From positions 19,375 through 83,374 of the forward strand of contig CALSRT010000014.1 of the NCBI GenBank assembly GCA_943788825.1: 64,000 nucleotides of DNA, read 5' to 3'. The translations under genes and the position numbers were made by a program. The notes beneath the pieces were generated by a model. It worked only from the letters and a program-made list of their open reading frames with translations. It ran no database searches and was not told the DNA's origin. Below are positions 8,102 through 17,685 of this stretch, one piece after another (within the stretch, counting starts at the first letter, position 1; each line of letters starts with the position of its first letter). Source of the DNA: UBA4582 sp002389265 (lineage in GTDB: Bacteria; Pseudomonadota; Gammaproteobacteria; Pseudomonadales; Azotimanducaceae).

Positions 8102-9244
8102 ATGGCTTTAATATTAAACGAAGAACAAACCTTGCTGAAAGACAGTGCCAAAGACCTGATGACCGCGGCGGCACCGGTCACTCAGTTTCGCGCATTACGT
8201 GATGCCAAGGACGAACTGGGCTATTCGAAAGACCTGTGGACCCAGATGGTCGACATGGGCTGGGCTGGCATCTGTATACCCGAAGAATTCGGCGGCCTGG
8301 ATTTTGGCTTCCATGGTCTGGGTATTGTGTTGGAAGAAACTGGCCGCACTCTGGCCGCCTCACCGCTGGTGGCCTCCATACTGGTCAGCGCATCCGCAGT
8401 CGCACTGGGGGGTAACGAAACTCAAAAGAAACAGTTGTTGCCAAAGTTGGCTGAAGGTACTTTATTGATGGCCCTCGCTCTTGATGAAACTGCCCACTTC
8501 AGCCCACACAGAATTGCGACCCGCGCAGAATCATCTGCTGGCGGCTACAAGATCAACGGCGCCAAGGCCTTTGTCTTGGACGGTCACATTGCCGACACCT
8601 TGATTGTTGCGACGCGCACCAGTGGCAGCACTCACGACAGGCAAGGCATCACCCTGTTCCTGGTGGATCGAGCAGCCGCCGGTGTTGAAGTGACCCGTAC
8701 CCAAATGGTCGACAACCGCAATGCCGCCAAAATCACCTTTACCGACGTCTCCGTTGATGCATCGGCGATACTCGGCGAACTGGACCGAGGCGCCGATATA
8801 TTAGACCCCGTATTGGATCGCGCCGCACTGGGCATGGCTGCAGAAATGTTAGGAGCATCACTGGAAGTTTTTGAACGGACACTGGCCTATCTGAAAGAAC
8901 GCACCCAGTTTGAAACTAAAATTGGTTCATTTCAGTCATTGCAGCATCGAGCCGTCGATATGTATTGCAATCTTGAGCTATCAAAATCGCTCTTGATAGA
9001 TGCGTTGTCAGCGTTGGATGAAGGCCGCGATGCAGACCTGCCCGCCCTTGCCTCGTCGGCGAAAGCTCAGCTGTGTGAAACCCTGCACCAGATCTCCTCA
9101 GAAGGCGTGCAGATGCACGGTGGTATCGGCATGACTGACGAACATGAGATTGGTTTCTTTCTGAAACGCGCTCGAGTTGCCGAAAAAACCTTTGGTGACG
9201 CTGGCTACCACTACGATCGACTAGCAACACTGAACGGCTATTAG
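8102..9244 (+). CDS. Acyl-CoA dehydrogenase, non-catalytic partner subunit
   Basis: This 380-residue protein has the full acyl-CoA dehydrogenase fold, with the N-terminal alpha domain (LNEEQTLLKDSAKDL), the mid beta-domain and a C-terminal GVQMHGGIGMTDEHE segment. Where the upstream subunit has the catalytic-base EGG motif, it reads KTFGDAGYHYD, with no glutamate. In known heterotetrameric family members one chain supplies the base and the other mainly flavin contacts, so this is probably the partner of the 6881 gene. It starts 33 bp after that gene, and a strong GC hairpin follows the stop. Confidence 0.9.
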   Translation: MALILNEEQTLLKDSAKDLMTAAAPVTQFRALRDAKDELGYSKDLWTQMVDMGWAGICIPEEFGGLDFGFHGLGIVLEETGRTLAASPLVASILVSASAVALGGNETQKKQLLPKLAEGTLLMALALDETAHFSPHRIATRAESSAGGYKINGAKAFVLDGHIADTLIVATRTSGSTHDRQGITLFLVDRAAAGVEVTRTQMVDNRNAAKITFTDVSVDASAILGELDRGADILDPVLDRAALGMAAEMLGASLEVFERTLAYLKERTQFETKIGSFQSLQHRAVDMYCNLELSKSLLIDALSALDEGRDADLPALASSAKAQLCETLHQISSEGVQMHGGIGMTDEHEIGFFLKRARVAEKTFGDAGYHYDRLATLNGY

Positions 9245-9249
9245 AAGAC

Positions 9250-9282
9250 CCGGCCCGCTTGTCGTCGAGACAGGTGGGCCGG
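9250..9282. terminator. GC-rich hairpin after the acyl-CoA dehydrogenase pair
   Basis: CCGGCCCGCTTGTC pairs with GACAGGTGGGCCGG (12 of 14 positions) around a 5-nt loop, starting 6 bases after the stop at 9244. The following AAACACCGG is not a T-tract, so it may be a weak or bidirectional terminator. Confidence 0.55.
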
Positions 9283-9964
9283 AAACACCGGTAAAACAAG
9301 CCACCTAAGCCACGACGGCATCAAGCTCGCCGCGGCAATCTTGCAACTCAGCCCCACTTTTTATTAGCGCGAGCTAGCCCTTACCACAGGGCTTTGTTAT
9401 CAGCGCGGCGATTGCCCGTAAACCAACCCAAGTCCCTGGGACTTGGACCCTAACAGGGTTAGCACGGTATTCGACGCGATCTCGACCACTGCGGAATCCA
9501 GCGACCGAAACCAGTTTTCCTGATTGGAAATAAATAGGTCAGGGTATAGTCACCAAGACAGCGCGCCACATTCATGCCTTGAGCCCTAGCGGACCAAGGT
9601 GTCGGCATTGCCGCTGTGGTCATGGGTTTTAGCCTCTTAACAGGCCTAAATCACCTTCCGTGATAGCCTGCAGGTTGTCAATCTGCAGCGCCATATCACG
9701 ATAGTTTCACAGGGCCCGCAACTGACGCATCGGCACGACAACCTGTTCGGTTTGCCACCATAGAAGTTGACTTTACTTTCCTTGATCTGCGCCAAGCATC
9801 AGAGCGCGAGCAAGTGCTTTACTGATCGTGTCAAATTTCGACCCATGCATCAATAACACATTTAATCTGGAGCAATGTAATTATCTGGCTTGATCAAATA
9901 CTCGTCTTTCAATGATCTTCAGTGTGTTAGTCGAGACACCGTCTGGAGAGCCATTTTTTTATCT
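9283..9964. other. Long gap without a convincing gene
   Basis: About 680 bases hold no convincing gene. CCAAGTCCC-T-GGGACTTGG at 9428-9446 is a perfect 9+9 inverted repeat, directly followed by ACCCTAACAGGGT, another 5-bp stem. This could be an operator or an RNA hairpin. On the minus strand, 9605-9770 reads like decayed coding sequence (a block ending RDMALQIDNLQAITEGDLGL, broken by stops) followed by a short open frame from about 9623; I cannot assign either to a family. Confidence 0.4.
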
Positions 9965-10054
9965 CAAGTTTCTTGTTTCAAGATTTCTTGTTCCAAATTT
10001 CTTGTTCCAAATTTCTTGTTCCAAATAAAGCGTTTCAAAGCGTTTCAAAGCGTC
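9965..10054. repeat. Two adjacent short tandem repeats before the TonB receptor
   Basis: Units of 14-15 bp of the type CAAATTTCTTGTTC occur four times (9965-9978, 9979-9993, 9994-10007, 10008-10021), the last two identical. They are followed at once by CGTTTCAAAG repeated from 10031. The array ends about 85 bases before the receptor start, so repeat-number change could alter promoter spacing. Confidence 0.8.
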
Positions 10055-10137
10055 AGGAAAATCCTTAAAGAATAACCGGCTATATCATTGAACTCTGCAG
10101 TGCAGTATCTGCAGTAATCGCTAACCAGGGGATGACT

Positions 10138-13100
10138 ATGTCTAATAGATTTAATAAGTCCTTGATGGACGGTGTTCGGCTCGTAACAGGATGTGCAGTG
10201 GCGAGTGTCATGTGGGTGACTGGAAGTGCCCATGCCGCCTCGGGGATGATCGAAGAGGTCGTGGTCACTGCCCAGCGCGTCGAGGAAAGCGTCCAGGATG
10301 TACCGATTGCCGTGAGTGCGTTCAGCGGTCAGATGATGGAAGACCGGCAGATTATCAGCCCCTCTGATCTACAGTTCGCGACACCTAACGTGTCGTTCAC
10401 GGCAACTAACTTTGGCGGTTCCAGCTTCAGCATCCGCGGGATCGGCCGTCTTGTTATCGCCGGGTCAGGCGAGAATGGGGTCTCTATTCACCAAAATCAG
10501 ATCGCTGTGCCCACCAGTCTGACCACTGTCGAGTTTTACGACCTAGAACGGATTGAGGTGTTGCGAGGCCCCCAGGGCACCTTGTTTGGCCGTAACGCAA
10601 CTGGCGGCGCCGTCAACATGGTCACGAAAATGCCCGAATATGACGCTGTCAAAGGCTTCATCGATGGCGAATACGGTGACTACTCCAACCAGCGCCTCAA
10701 GGGCGCGTTGAACATTCCGATCAGCGATACATTTGCGGTGCGCGTGGCAGGCATGGTCTTGAGCCGCGATGGATATATCGAAAACACGGCCTACGGCCAG
10801 CAAGGTAGCTGTGTTACGCCTGGTACCACCTTGGTAGATGCCTACGGTAGTGATCCGGCGAACGCGGCATTGCCGAACAAGGCCAACATCCTCTCGGGCG
10901 CCGTTAATCCAGCTGTTCTGTCCCCTTGTACGATTGACAACATCGACGATGACCTTGATGGGCGCGACATCTACACCTTCCGCGTCACGGCCGCATGGGA
11001 CATTACCGACGAGGCCAAATTCTGGTTCCAGTACTCCAAATTCAACGAAGATGACGACAAGATCAGAATCACCAACCAGATCTGCTCAACGAACGATCTG
11101 CCCACCGTCGGTTGCGAACCCGACGCCTTCGGCTTCGACACTCCGCACAACGGGTCCACAACCGGGGGACTGTTCGGCGGCTTGAACGAGGCAGTGCTCC
11201 TCGGAACGCCAAGTCCTTATAGCGGCTTTGTCAAAAATGCCACCGGTTTCCGTCAGCAGCACACAGACTTCGAGCCCATGTACAAGTATGACGAAGACCT
11301 GTACACGCTAGGATTTTCCTACGATTTCGAGAAACTTCGGTTCGGCATACTGGCCGGCTACTCAAAGCAAGACTATGTCGCCCGCCAAGATTACCTGATG
11401 GACGTCGGCAACGTACTCTTCGCGACAACCGCTAACCCAAGTGGTCTCTGGCCTACCTCGGACACGGCCGGTTATTATGCCGGCGCTGACTGGACCAGTG
11501 CCACCTGCAACTGGAACGACGGCACGGCGGGCATTTTCGGTGGCTGTGTGCACGACTCGGACCAAACCCGAGTGCAAGCCTTTGACCAGAGTGACAGCAG
11601 CAGCGAATACACTACTGTGGAAATGAAAGTCGAATCTGATCTCGACGGCCGATTCAATTTTATAGTGGGGGTCAATTACTCGGAATACGAGGGCTACGGT
11701 GATTACTACGTGAACGCCAACACCCTTGACCTTGTCGGGCTTTATGGCGTGCCAAAACTCGGATTTCCGCCGCTATACCCGACGATGTACGCCTCGACCA
11801 GTAATCCCAATGGTGATGGCAGTCGTGGCGATTCCTTTGCCTATTTCGGCGAGGTTTACTACGATGTCACTGACAAGGTCAAACTGACAGTCGGCTTGCG
11901 GCGCAACGATGATCACAAGGAAGTGAGTGACAGCGGCGTGCTCTACAACGCATTGAATCTTGGCATACCCGACGTGGATTGGCTGCGCTCCTATCTCGTT
12001 TATTACGGCTTGCCCGCCTCGGATTTAGACAAGCTTTACTCATCTGCCGAGGACATCACAGCGGCCGAAGCCACCGCTCCTGCGAGCGCCGAACGTCTTG
12101 CGATTGCCCAAGCTGTGCCCCTGGTACCTGCTTTTAATGAACAGCGGGTCCTAACCGGCAGCCCCAGCGCGACGGATTTCAAGTCGACAACTGGACGTAT
12201 CGGTCTCGACTGGCAGATCAACGATGACGTGATGGCCTATGCCTTCTTTACTCGTGGTTACAAGCCTGGCGGATTCAATCCACCGCAGAACGCGACACTT
12301 GCGACCGAAACTGTGAAGTACATCTTTGATTCAGAGAAGGTCGATGCCTTCGAGGTCGGCATGAAGAATACGCTGATGGATGGCACGCTGGTGGTCAACG
12401 GCGCTGCCTTTACCTACCAGTATGAAGGCCTTCAAACCACGCGGATTCGCAACAATAACTCCATCAACGACAATATCGATGCGAATATTCAAGGTCTTGA
12501 GCTTGAGGTCTTCTGGCAGCCAGAGTGGGCACCCGCTGTGTCCATCGATGCGTCTTATGCCTACCTCGATGCCACCGTCGACGGCTCGGTGTCTCTGGAC
12601 CCTGTGAACCGAACAGCCAACAACCCCGACTACATTACGTTAAAGAATATCGATCCCGGTTCAGCAACCGCCGTGAACTACATCGCAAAAACATCTGATA
12701 TCACCGACGCAATCGTTCAAGCGGCCTACAATAGCTCCTGTGCAGCGAACAGCGATTTGAACCCAAATGCTGGGACGACCTGCCCTGATGTGTTGCCGGG
12801 AACGGTCTACACAGATATTACAGGCGTGGATCATATTCCTACATATATGTCTCGGATCTTCCTGGAGGGTGCCGGGGTTGAAGTTTCAGATGGTCTGAAC
12901 ACGAACCTCGATGGCAACCAGTTACCCAATGCACCCAAAAACAACATTCACTTAGGTGTGGCCTACACGGTACTTGTGGACGCGCTGCAAGGATCCGTAA
13001 TCTTTCGCTGGGATTACTCCTGGCGCGACGACCAGTATGCTCGTGAGTTCAACACCATCGGTGACAAAATCGACGCTTGGGACCAGCACAATGCCTCAAT

Positions 13101-13278
13101 CATCTATGAAAGTACTGATGGTCACTGGCAAGGTCGTTTGTGGGTCCGCAACGTGCTCAACGACGACAATGTCACCGGCAAGTACCTGACATCGGATACC
13201 TCTGGCTTCTACAGAAATTATTTTCTGACTGAGCCAAGGATTTATGGTGCATCACTGCGATACAGCTTCGGCGAGTAA
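10138..13278 (+). CDS. TonB-dependent outer-membrane receptor
   Basis: This receptor of about 1,046 residues imports a bound nutrient across the outer membrane using TonB energy. A signal peptide ends near GSAHA. The TonB box is IEEVVVTAQR. The plug follows, with VLRGPQGTLFGRNATGGAVN, and then a long 22-strand barrel. It is longer than usual because of large Asn/Asp-rich loops, two of them with paired cysteines. The ATG at 10138 has AGGGG six bases upstream; the in-frame ATG at 10132 is too close to that site. It stands alone between a repeat-rich leader and a strong terminator. The plug type is the one common in hydrocarbon- and steroid-degrading marine bacteria; the ligand is not readable. 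Confidence 0.95.
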   Translation: MSNRFNKSLMDGVRLVTGCAVASVMWVTGSAHAASGMIEEVVVTAQRVEESVQDVPIAVSAFSGQMMEDRQIISPSDLQFATPNVSFTATNFGGSSFSIRGIGRLVIAGSGENGVSIHQNQIAVPTSLTTVEFYDLERIEVLRGPQGTLFGRNATGGAVNMVTKMPEYDAVKGFIDGEYGDYSNQRLKGALNIPISDTFAVRVAGMVLSRDGYIENTAYGQQGSCVTPGTTLVDAYGSDPANAALPNKANILSGAVNPAVLSPCTIDNIDDDLDGRDIYTFRVTAAWDITDEAKFWFQYSKFNEDDDKIRITNQICSTNDLPTVGCEPDAFGFDTPHNGSTTGGLFGGLNEAVLLGTPSPYSGFVKNATGFRQQHTDFEPMYKYDEDLYTLGFSYDFEKLRFGILAGYSKQDYVARQDYLMDVGNVLFATTANPSGLWPTSDTAGYYAGADWTSATCNWNDGTAGIFGGCVHDSDQTRVQAFDQSDSSSEYTTVEMKVESDLDGRFNFIVGVNYSEYEGYGDYYVNANTLDLVGLYGVPKLGFPPLYPTMYASTSNPNGDGSRGDSFAYFGEVYYDVTDKVKLTVGLRRNDDHKEVSDSGVLYNALNLGIPDVDWLRSYLVYYGLPASDLDKLYSSAEDITAAEATAPASAERLAIAQAVPLVPAFNEQRVLTGSPSATDFKSTTGRIGLDWQINDDVMAYAFFTRGYKPGGFNPPQNATLATETVKYIFDSEKVDAFEVGMKNTLMDGTLVVNGAAFTYQYEGLQTTRIRNNNSINDNIDANIQGLELEVFWQPEWAPAVSIDASYAYLDATVDGSVSLDPVNRTANNPDYITLKNIDPGSATAVNYIAKTSDITDAIVQAAYNSSCAANSDLNPNAGTTCPDVLPGTVYTDITGVDHIPTYMSRIFLEGAGVEVSDGLNTNLDGNQLPNAPKNNIHLGVAYTVLVDALQGSVIFRWDYSWRDDQYAREFNTIGDKIDAWDQHNASIIYESTDGHWQGRLWVRNVLNDDNVTGKYLTSDTSGFYRNYFLTEPRIYGASLRYSFGE

Positions 13279-13299
13279 CCGACAATAGCAGTGCTAAAG

Positions 13300-13326
13300 A
13301 CCCGCGGCGATCCGCGGGTTTTTTTT
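13300..13326 (+). terminator. Intrinsic terminator of the TonB receptor gene
   Basis: ACCCGCGG-CGAT-CCGCGGGT is a perfect 8-bp stem with a 4-nt loop followed by a run of eight Ts, 22 bases after the receptor stop codon. This is the clearest intrinsic terminator in the window. The next ~300 bases to the crotonase start hold nothing recognisable. Confidence 0.92.
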
Positions 13327-13624
13327 GCACTGCATTTCCCTCGTCAGAACGCTTCAGAAATACCATCGATAACACCATTGATCGCAGCCCCCCAGCAAAC
13401 ATCTGGATCGCTTTCATCAAGCCGTCTGGATCTTTCGACTTAAACCAGGCTACCGCCCGACTCATCACACCTTGCGCTGTCACTCAAGGCGCTCACTCGC
13501 ACAGTTGCCGACAGACAGTTTACTTTTTGAACCTGCGGCTGTAGTTTGGAGCAGCAACAATGATGTCGATTGCTAACAGCGCCGACATCAAAAAGATCAT
13601 TTGCAGCGCAGCTGAGGATTGACA

Positions 13625-14371
13625 ATGCCGGGTACAATACATGTCGAAAAAATCGGTCATCACGTCAGCTTACTGACCATTGACAACCCCCCAGCGAATG
13701 CCATGGATGCGGCGATGCTGGGCAAACTCCTCGAAGAGTTTCAGGCGATCAACGATGCTTCCAGCGCGCGCGCAATCATCCTCACGGGGTCAGGCAATTC
13801 CTTCTGCGCCGGCGCTGACCTGAAGGCCAAAGGCGGTGAAGCGCTCTCAGCCTTTGGTCGCCTGCTGACGGCAGTTGAGTCTTCGCCGGTCCCCGTTATT
13901 GCCGCCATCAACGGCTGGTGCATCGGCGGCGGCTTTGAGCTGGCACTGTGTTGCGATATACGCATTGCCTCGGCTGACGCTCGATTTGTCTGCGCCGGCG
14001 TGAACATGGGATTAATGGCTTCAGCCTATCGACTGCCACGCCTCATCGGTGTTGCTCGAGCCAAGGCCATGTTGCTAACTGGCTCAGCTTTTGATGCGCT
14101 GGCAGTAGAACGCTTCGGCGTGACCACCCAGACCGAGCCACCGGCAGCATTACTAATAGCCGCAAAAAACTTGGCGACGCGTATCGCGTCTCGTGCACCA
14201 CTATCGGTAGAAGCCACCAAACGGGTAGCCTCTCGCGCTATGGATTTGGATCCGACAGCCATGCGTGAACTGGAAAAACAAGAACTGCCTAGCCTGCGCA
14301 ACAGCAATGACCACCAAGAAGCCGTCAAGGCGTTTCGTGAAAAGCGCGAGCCAATATTCACACGCTCCTAG
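13625..14371 (+). CDS. Enoyl-CoA hydratase/isomerase (crotonase) family protein
   Basis: This 248-residue crotonase binds an acyl-CoA and stabilises an enolate with the oxyanion hole formed by SFCAGADLK and NGWCIGGG. The first hydratase glutamate is present (E105 in GGGFELALCCD). The second, normally in the PE of FGQPE, is replaced: the aligned segment is FVCAGVN with G125. A plain hydration reaction is therefore doubtful, and an isomerase, dehalogenase-like or other crotonase reaction is possible. The ATG at 13625 has GAGG seven bases upstream; the TTG at 13619 is too close. It is monocistronic, and the MFS gene runs convergently. Confidence 0.88.
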   Translation: MPGTIHVEKIGHHVSLLTIDNPPANAMDAAMLGKLLEEFQAINDASSARAIILTGSGNSFCAGADLKAKGGEALSAFGRLLTAVESSPVPVIAAINGWCIGGGFELALCCDIRIASADARFVCAGVNMGLMASAYRLPRLIGVARAKAMLLTGSAFDALAVERFGVTTQTEPPAALLIAAKNLATRIASRAPLSVEATKRVASRAMDLDPTAMRELEKQELPSLRNSNDHQEAVKAFREKREPIFTRS

Positions 14372-14461
14372 ACTAGCCGTTAGTCGAGCGCTCAGGTCCC
14401 CATGCTGGCTAGCGGGAAATGCCTGAACACACAGTTTGACTCATTGCGCAAAACTTGGCGG

Positions 14462-15724
14462 TCAGTCCTTTGCTGCACCCCGCCACAACTGCTGCTGGGC
14501 CAGCAGAATGATGAGAACAATACCCAAGGTGGCCAAGGACAGTATCGGGAATAAAACCGGCAGAGTCAGCCACTGGGCCAGAATGGCAACAGGCATGGTC
14601 ATCAGTTGGGCAAAGGCCATATTGAGTTGAAAGATACTCATCAATCGACCCCGTATATCATTTGGCGCCAGCTGTTGAATCAAGATAGTCGCCGAGACCA
14701 TGGTAATGGTCATACCTGCACCCAGGCCAATGTTACCGATGATGGCGTTCATGACCGTCTGATCAAAAACAAACACCACAAAAGACAAAGAAAACAAAAT
14801 CGCACCGAAGGCCATCAGCGCGCCGCGATTAGGATAGGAAGCCAACTGGGTCATGGCCACGGCACCCAGGAACGATCCGAAGCCCCAGAACATGACAATA
14901 AAGCCCATATTAGGAATAGCGACACCCACCACCGTTGTCACCCAAGTAGGCCCCAGACTGGCAGTGGCGGGATATCCCAGGCTCATCATCATCACCAGTA
15001 ATAGAATGACCCAGAGAATCACTGGATGGTTGCGGGCATAGCGCAACCCGACGGCAACGTCCCTGGCAACCTCACTAAAGCCATAGCGCTTATCGGCCGA
15101 TGAGTCTGCCACTGGTGTCGCTCGATAACTCATCATCGCCATGCAGATAATCGCAATGATATGCCCACAAACGCTGAACAAGTAGGCGCCACTGTAACCG
15201 AAGGCATCGATGATCAAGCCTGTAAACATCATGGCAATGGGCATCGCTATCTGGCCGGCAACCTGGTTTAAAGAGATGCCACCTGGCGTCAGGGTCGGGC
15301 CGAGGATATCGGGCACAATCGCCAGCCGCGTGGGTCCATCAATGGCCTGCAGACCCGCGGTGATGAAGGTCAACCCAAAAAACAGGATAAAACCTGCCAT
15401 ACCACCATCCGACAGGGACATCATGGCGGCAATCCCCATCGTACCTAAGACCTGCAGCGACTGGATGAGAATCAATAACTTGCGTCGATCGTAACGATCC
15501 GCCAATGCACCGCCATAAAGCCCGAAGGTCAGTGAGCCAAGGCCGCGACTGGTAGCAATCAAGGCCACCATGATCAGCCAGATATCCCGAGGGGCAAAAT
15601 GCTGAACCCAAAGGATCTGGGTAATGAATTGCAGGGGCATGAGCATCTGGCCGATGGCGAAGCCCGCCAGCAGATAACGAAAATCGCGAATTTTTAAGGG
15701 TGCCAGCGCACCAGACTTGGTCAT
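14462..15724 (-). CDS. MFS transporter
   Basis: This inner-membrane transporter of about 420 residues has 12 predicted hydrophobic helices. The loop between helices 2 and 3 reads LYGGALADRYDRRKLL, the MFS signature (GxxxDRxGRR type). It resembles the enterobactin-exporter-like / DHA3 branch that moves drugs or siderophores by proton exchange, but the substrate is unknown. The start at 15724 (MTKSGALAPLKIRDF) is preferred because the fold begins there and GGAAA lies upstream; longer in-frame starts lack a ribosome site. It diverges from the GFA gene across about 180 bp. Confidence 0.88.
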   Translation of the reverse strand: MTKSGALAPLKIRDFRYLLAGFAIGQMLMPLQFITQILWVQHFAPRDIWLIMVALIATSRGLGSLTFGLYGGALADRYDRRKLLILIQSLQVLGTMGIAAMMSLSDGGMAGFILFFGLTFITAGLQAIDGPTRLAIVPDILGPTLTPGGISLNQVAGQIAMPIAMMFTGLIIDAFGYSGAYLFSVCGHIIAIICMAMMSYRATPVADSSADKRYGFSEVARDVAVGLRYARNHPVILWVILLLVMMMSLGYPATASLGPTWVTTVVGVAIPNMGFIVMFWGFGSFLGAVAMTQLASYPNRGALMAFGAILFSLSFVVFVFDQTVMNAIIGNIGLGAGMTITMVSATILIQQLAPNDIRGRLMSIFQLNMAFAQLMTMPVAILAQWLTLPVLFPILSLATLGIVLIILLAQQQLWRGAAKD

Positions 15725-15903
15725 GTCATTATTTCCGCAGATGGTCATCGATAAATAGCGCAGGAACAACCGCGCGCCAGCCACCATACCACTCAAATCA
15801 GTCGTGAGTTTATTTAATTCGTTTTTAGTAAATTCGCCTGTTATAGCGTATGGTCAACTAAACATTCCTGCTAAACATGCCTTCTAAACAGCGAGGTCAA
15901 TCC

Positions 15904-16275
15904 ATGGTCGAGGGCGGCTGCTTCTGCAAGCGAATTCGCTACATTATCGCCGACGGCGTCTATCCTTCGGTAATCTGCCACTGCACGATGTGCCGACATA
16001 TTCATGCGGCACCCCATGTCACTTGGCTGGTGGTACCTGTCGCCCAGTTCGAGTATGTTGCCGGCACCCCAACTGCACTCGCATCGTCTACTGACGGCAC
16101 GCGATATTTCTGCTCTTCCTGCGGTACCCACGTAGCCTGCTGCAACACTGGCCACACCGATATCATCGACGTTGCCATTGGCAGTCTGGACAAGCCCGAG
16201 GCGTTCCCGCCGACGTTGAGCATCTACGTGGACACTCAACTACCCACTCATCCCACCCTCGAAATCAAGCCTTAG
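15904..16275 (+). CDS. GFA/CENP-V-type zinc protein
   Basis: This 123-residue protein carries the zinc ligands of the glutathione-dependent formaldehyde-activating (GFA) fold: GGCFCKRIRY, CHCTMCRHIH and CSSCGTH. Family members bind Zn and sometimes form glutathione adducts, but most have no proven activity. The ATG at 15904 is chosen for the upstream GAGG; a longer start at 15877 lacks one. The end converges with the methyltransferase gene 54 bp away. Another GFA gene is at 35405. Confidence 0.85.
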   Translation: MVEGGCFCKRIRYIIADGVYPSVICHCTMCRHIHAAPHVTWLVVPVAQFEYVAGTPTALASSTDGTRYFCSSCGTHVACCNTGHTDIIDVAIGSLDKPEAFPPTLSIYVDTQLPTHPTLEIKP

Positions 16276-16329
16276 AACAACTATCACTGATCAGACAAAG
16301 TCCTATTCGAGCAGGCCGCAGGGGCCTAT

Positions 16330-17424
16330 CTACGGCCTGATCTCATAGAAAGCATTAAAGATATCGCCCTCGAAGGGAATCCGCCGAAAACGACTGAAGC
16401 CTGCTGCCGCCGTCATTTCACGGGCTTTGCTCTCTGGAAAGCCCAGAGTACCCAGGCCCGCGCCACCGGGTACTGACAGCCCCGACGACATGCACACCAT
16501 CACCGAAAACGAATAAGCGATGGTGGCCATGGGGTTCTCCTTTAAATTCTCAGCGAAGGACGATTTACCCTGAATGTCAGCACATAACCAGGTGCCATCC
16601 GGCTTCAGCGACGCCTTGATGGCTTCGATCAACACCTGTGGATGCGTTGAGTCATGAACGACATCGAACGTCGTGATCAGATCGAAGCTGCCATCCTCGG
16701 GCAAGGGCTGATCGATGGGATTGTGCAGCTGGACATTTTTCACGCCTGCCTCGCGAATATTATTCCTGGCACGGCCGAGGGCATTCATAGAAATGTCATA
16801 GCCGATAAACTGGCTGTGCGGATATGCCTTGGCCATCTCGATCATGGCCACACCGGCACCACAGCCAACATCCGCCACCAAAGCACCTGCTGTCAGCTTG
16901 GCCACCGCACCTTCGGTACTGGGCAGTAAATCAGGCACCAGATGCAGCTGTTGAAACTTGCGACTCATCCGCTCAATGCCACAAGCACAAGCCTCGCCTT
17001 TGTCATCGAAGCTTTGACCGAGGCCGGTGCGAAAACATTCAGGCAAATGCTCGAGGGTGTCATACATGGCAACCACAGAATGAATCATGCCACCCAGATA
17101 AGCCGGATGTTCAGGATCGGCCAACACAGCCTTGGCCTCCGGCGACATTGAAAACTCGGTTGCGGCTTCATCAAAGGTAATCTGGCCAATACAGACCTGC
17201 TGATACAACCACTCCCTGACCCAGCGCTCTGACAATTGGGTTTTATCGGCCAGTTGCTGGCTCGTGGCCGGACCGATGGCCGCAAGCCCCTTATAAAGCC
17301 CCAACTGTTCACCAACAAAGGTCAAGGCGACATTCATACCGGCAGTCACACTGCCGCTGACCTTGCCGGCAAAGGCTTGTAAGGCCTTGGGATCTCGGAC
17401 TTCCGGGTTGCTTTGGACTGACAT
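16330..17424 (-). CDS. SAM-dependent methyltransferase with N-terminal winged helix
   Basis: This 364-residue protein has two parts. Residues about 25-115 form a winged-helix-like dimerisation domain (ATSQQLADKTQLSERWVREW). The class I Rossmann methyltransferase follows, with the SAM loop VADVGCGAGVA and acidic IGYDIS, and then a motif-II-like DLITTFDVVHD. Small-molecule O- or C-methylation is likely; the substrate is unknown. The ATG is strongly supported by GAGGAG seven bases upstream. Confidence 0.85.
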   Translation of the reverse strand: MSVQSNPEVRDPKALQAFAGKVSGSVTAGMNVALTFVGEQLGLYKGLAAIGPATSQQLADKTQLSERWVREWLYQQVCIGQITFDEAATEFSMSPEAKAVLADPEHPAYLGGMIHSVVAMYDTLEHLPECFRTGLGQSFDDKGEACACGIERMSRKFQQLHLVPDLLPSTEGAVAKLTAGALVADVGCGAGVAMIEMAKAYPHSQFIGYDISMNALGRARNNIREAGVKNVQLHNPIDQPLPEDGSFDLITTFDVVHDSTHPQVLIEAIKASLKPDGTWLCADIQGKSSFAENLKENPMATIAYSFSVMVCMSSGLSVPGGAGLGTLGFPESKAREMTAAAGFSRFRRIPFEGDIFNAFYEIRP

Positions 17425-17685
17425 GGCTGACTCCTCGTGGGTAGAAAAACGTAGTATTTGACAGTATACAAATCAATGGAAACAAACCTGTGCCGCAGCA
17501 CCGATCTTTTGTCCACGACTCGATACAGATGCCACACGGGGCCTCGACTCACAACTCAGCGCCCAGTCACTGGACGAGAAACACTGGACCAGAAACCCCT
17601 CAGGTCCTCGGACAGCCCGTCGCGCAGAGTAGATCATCAGTCCAGATCAGGTAAAATACAAGAAACCTTAAAATCAGGAATGCCT

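Noticed and set aside
13172..13483. Minus-strand frame overlapping the end of the TonB receptor
   Set aside because: It crosses the intrinsic terminator at 13300 and reads in the antisense of conserved coding sequence, so it is most likely chance.
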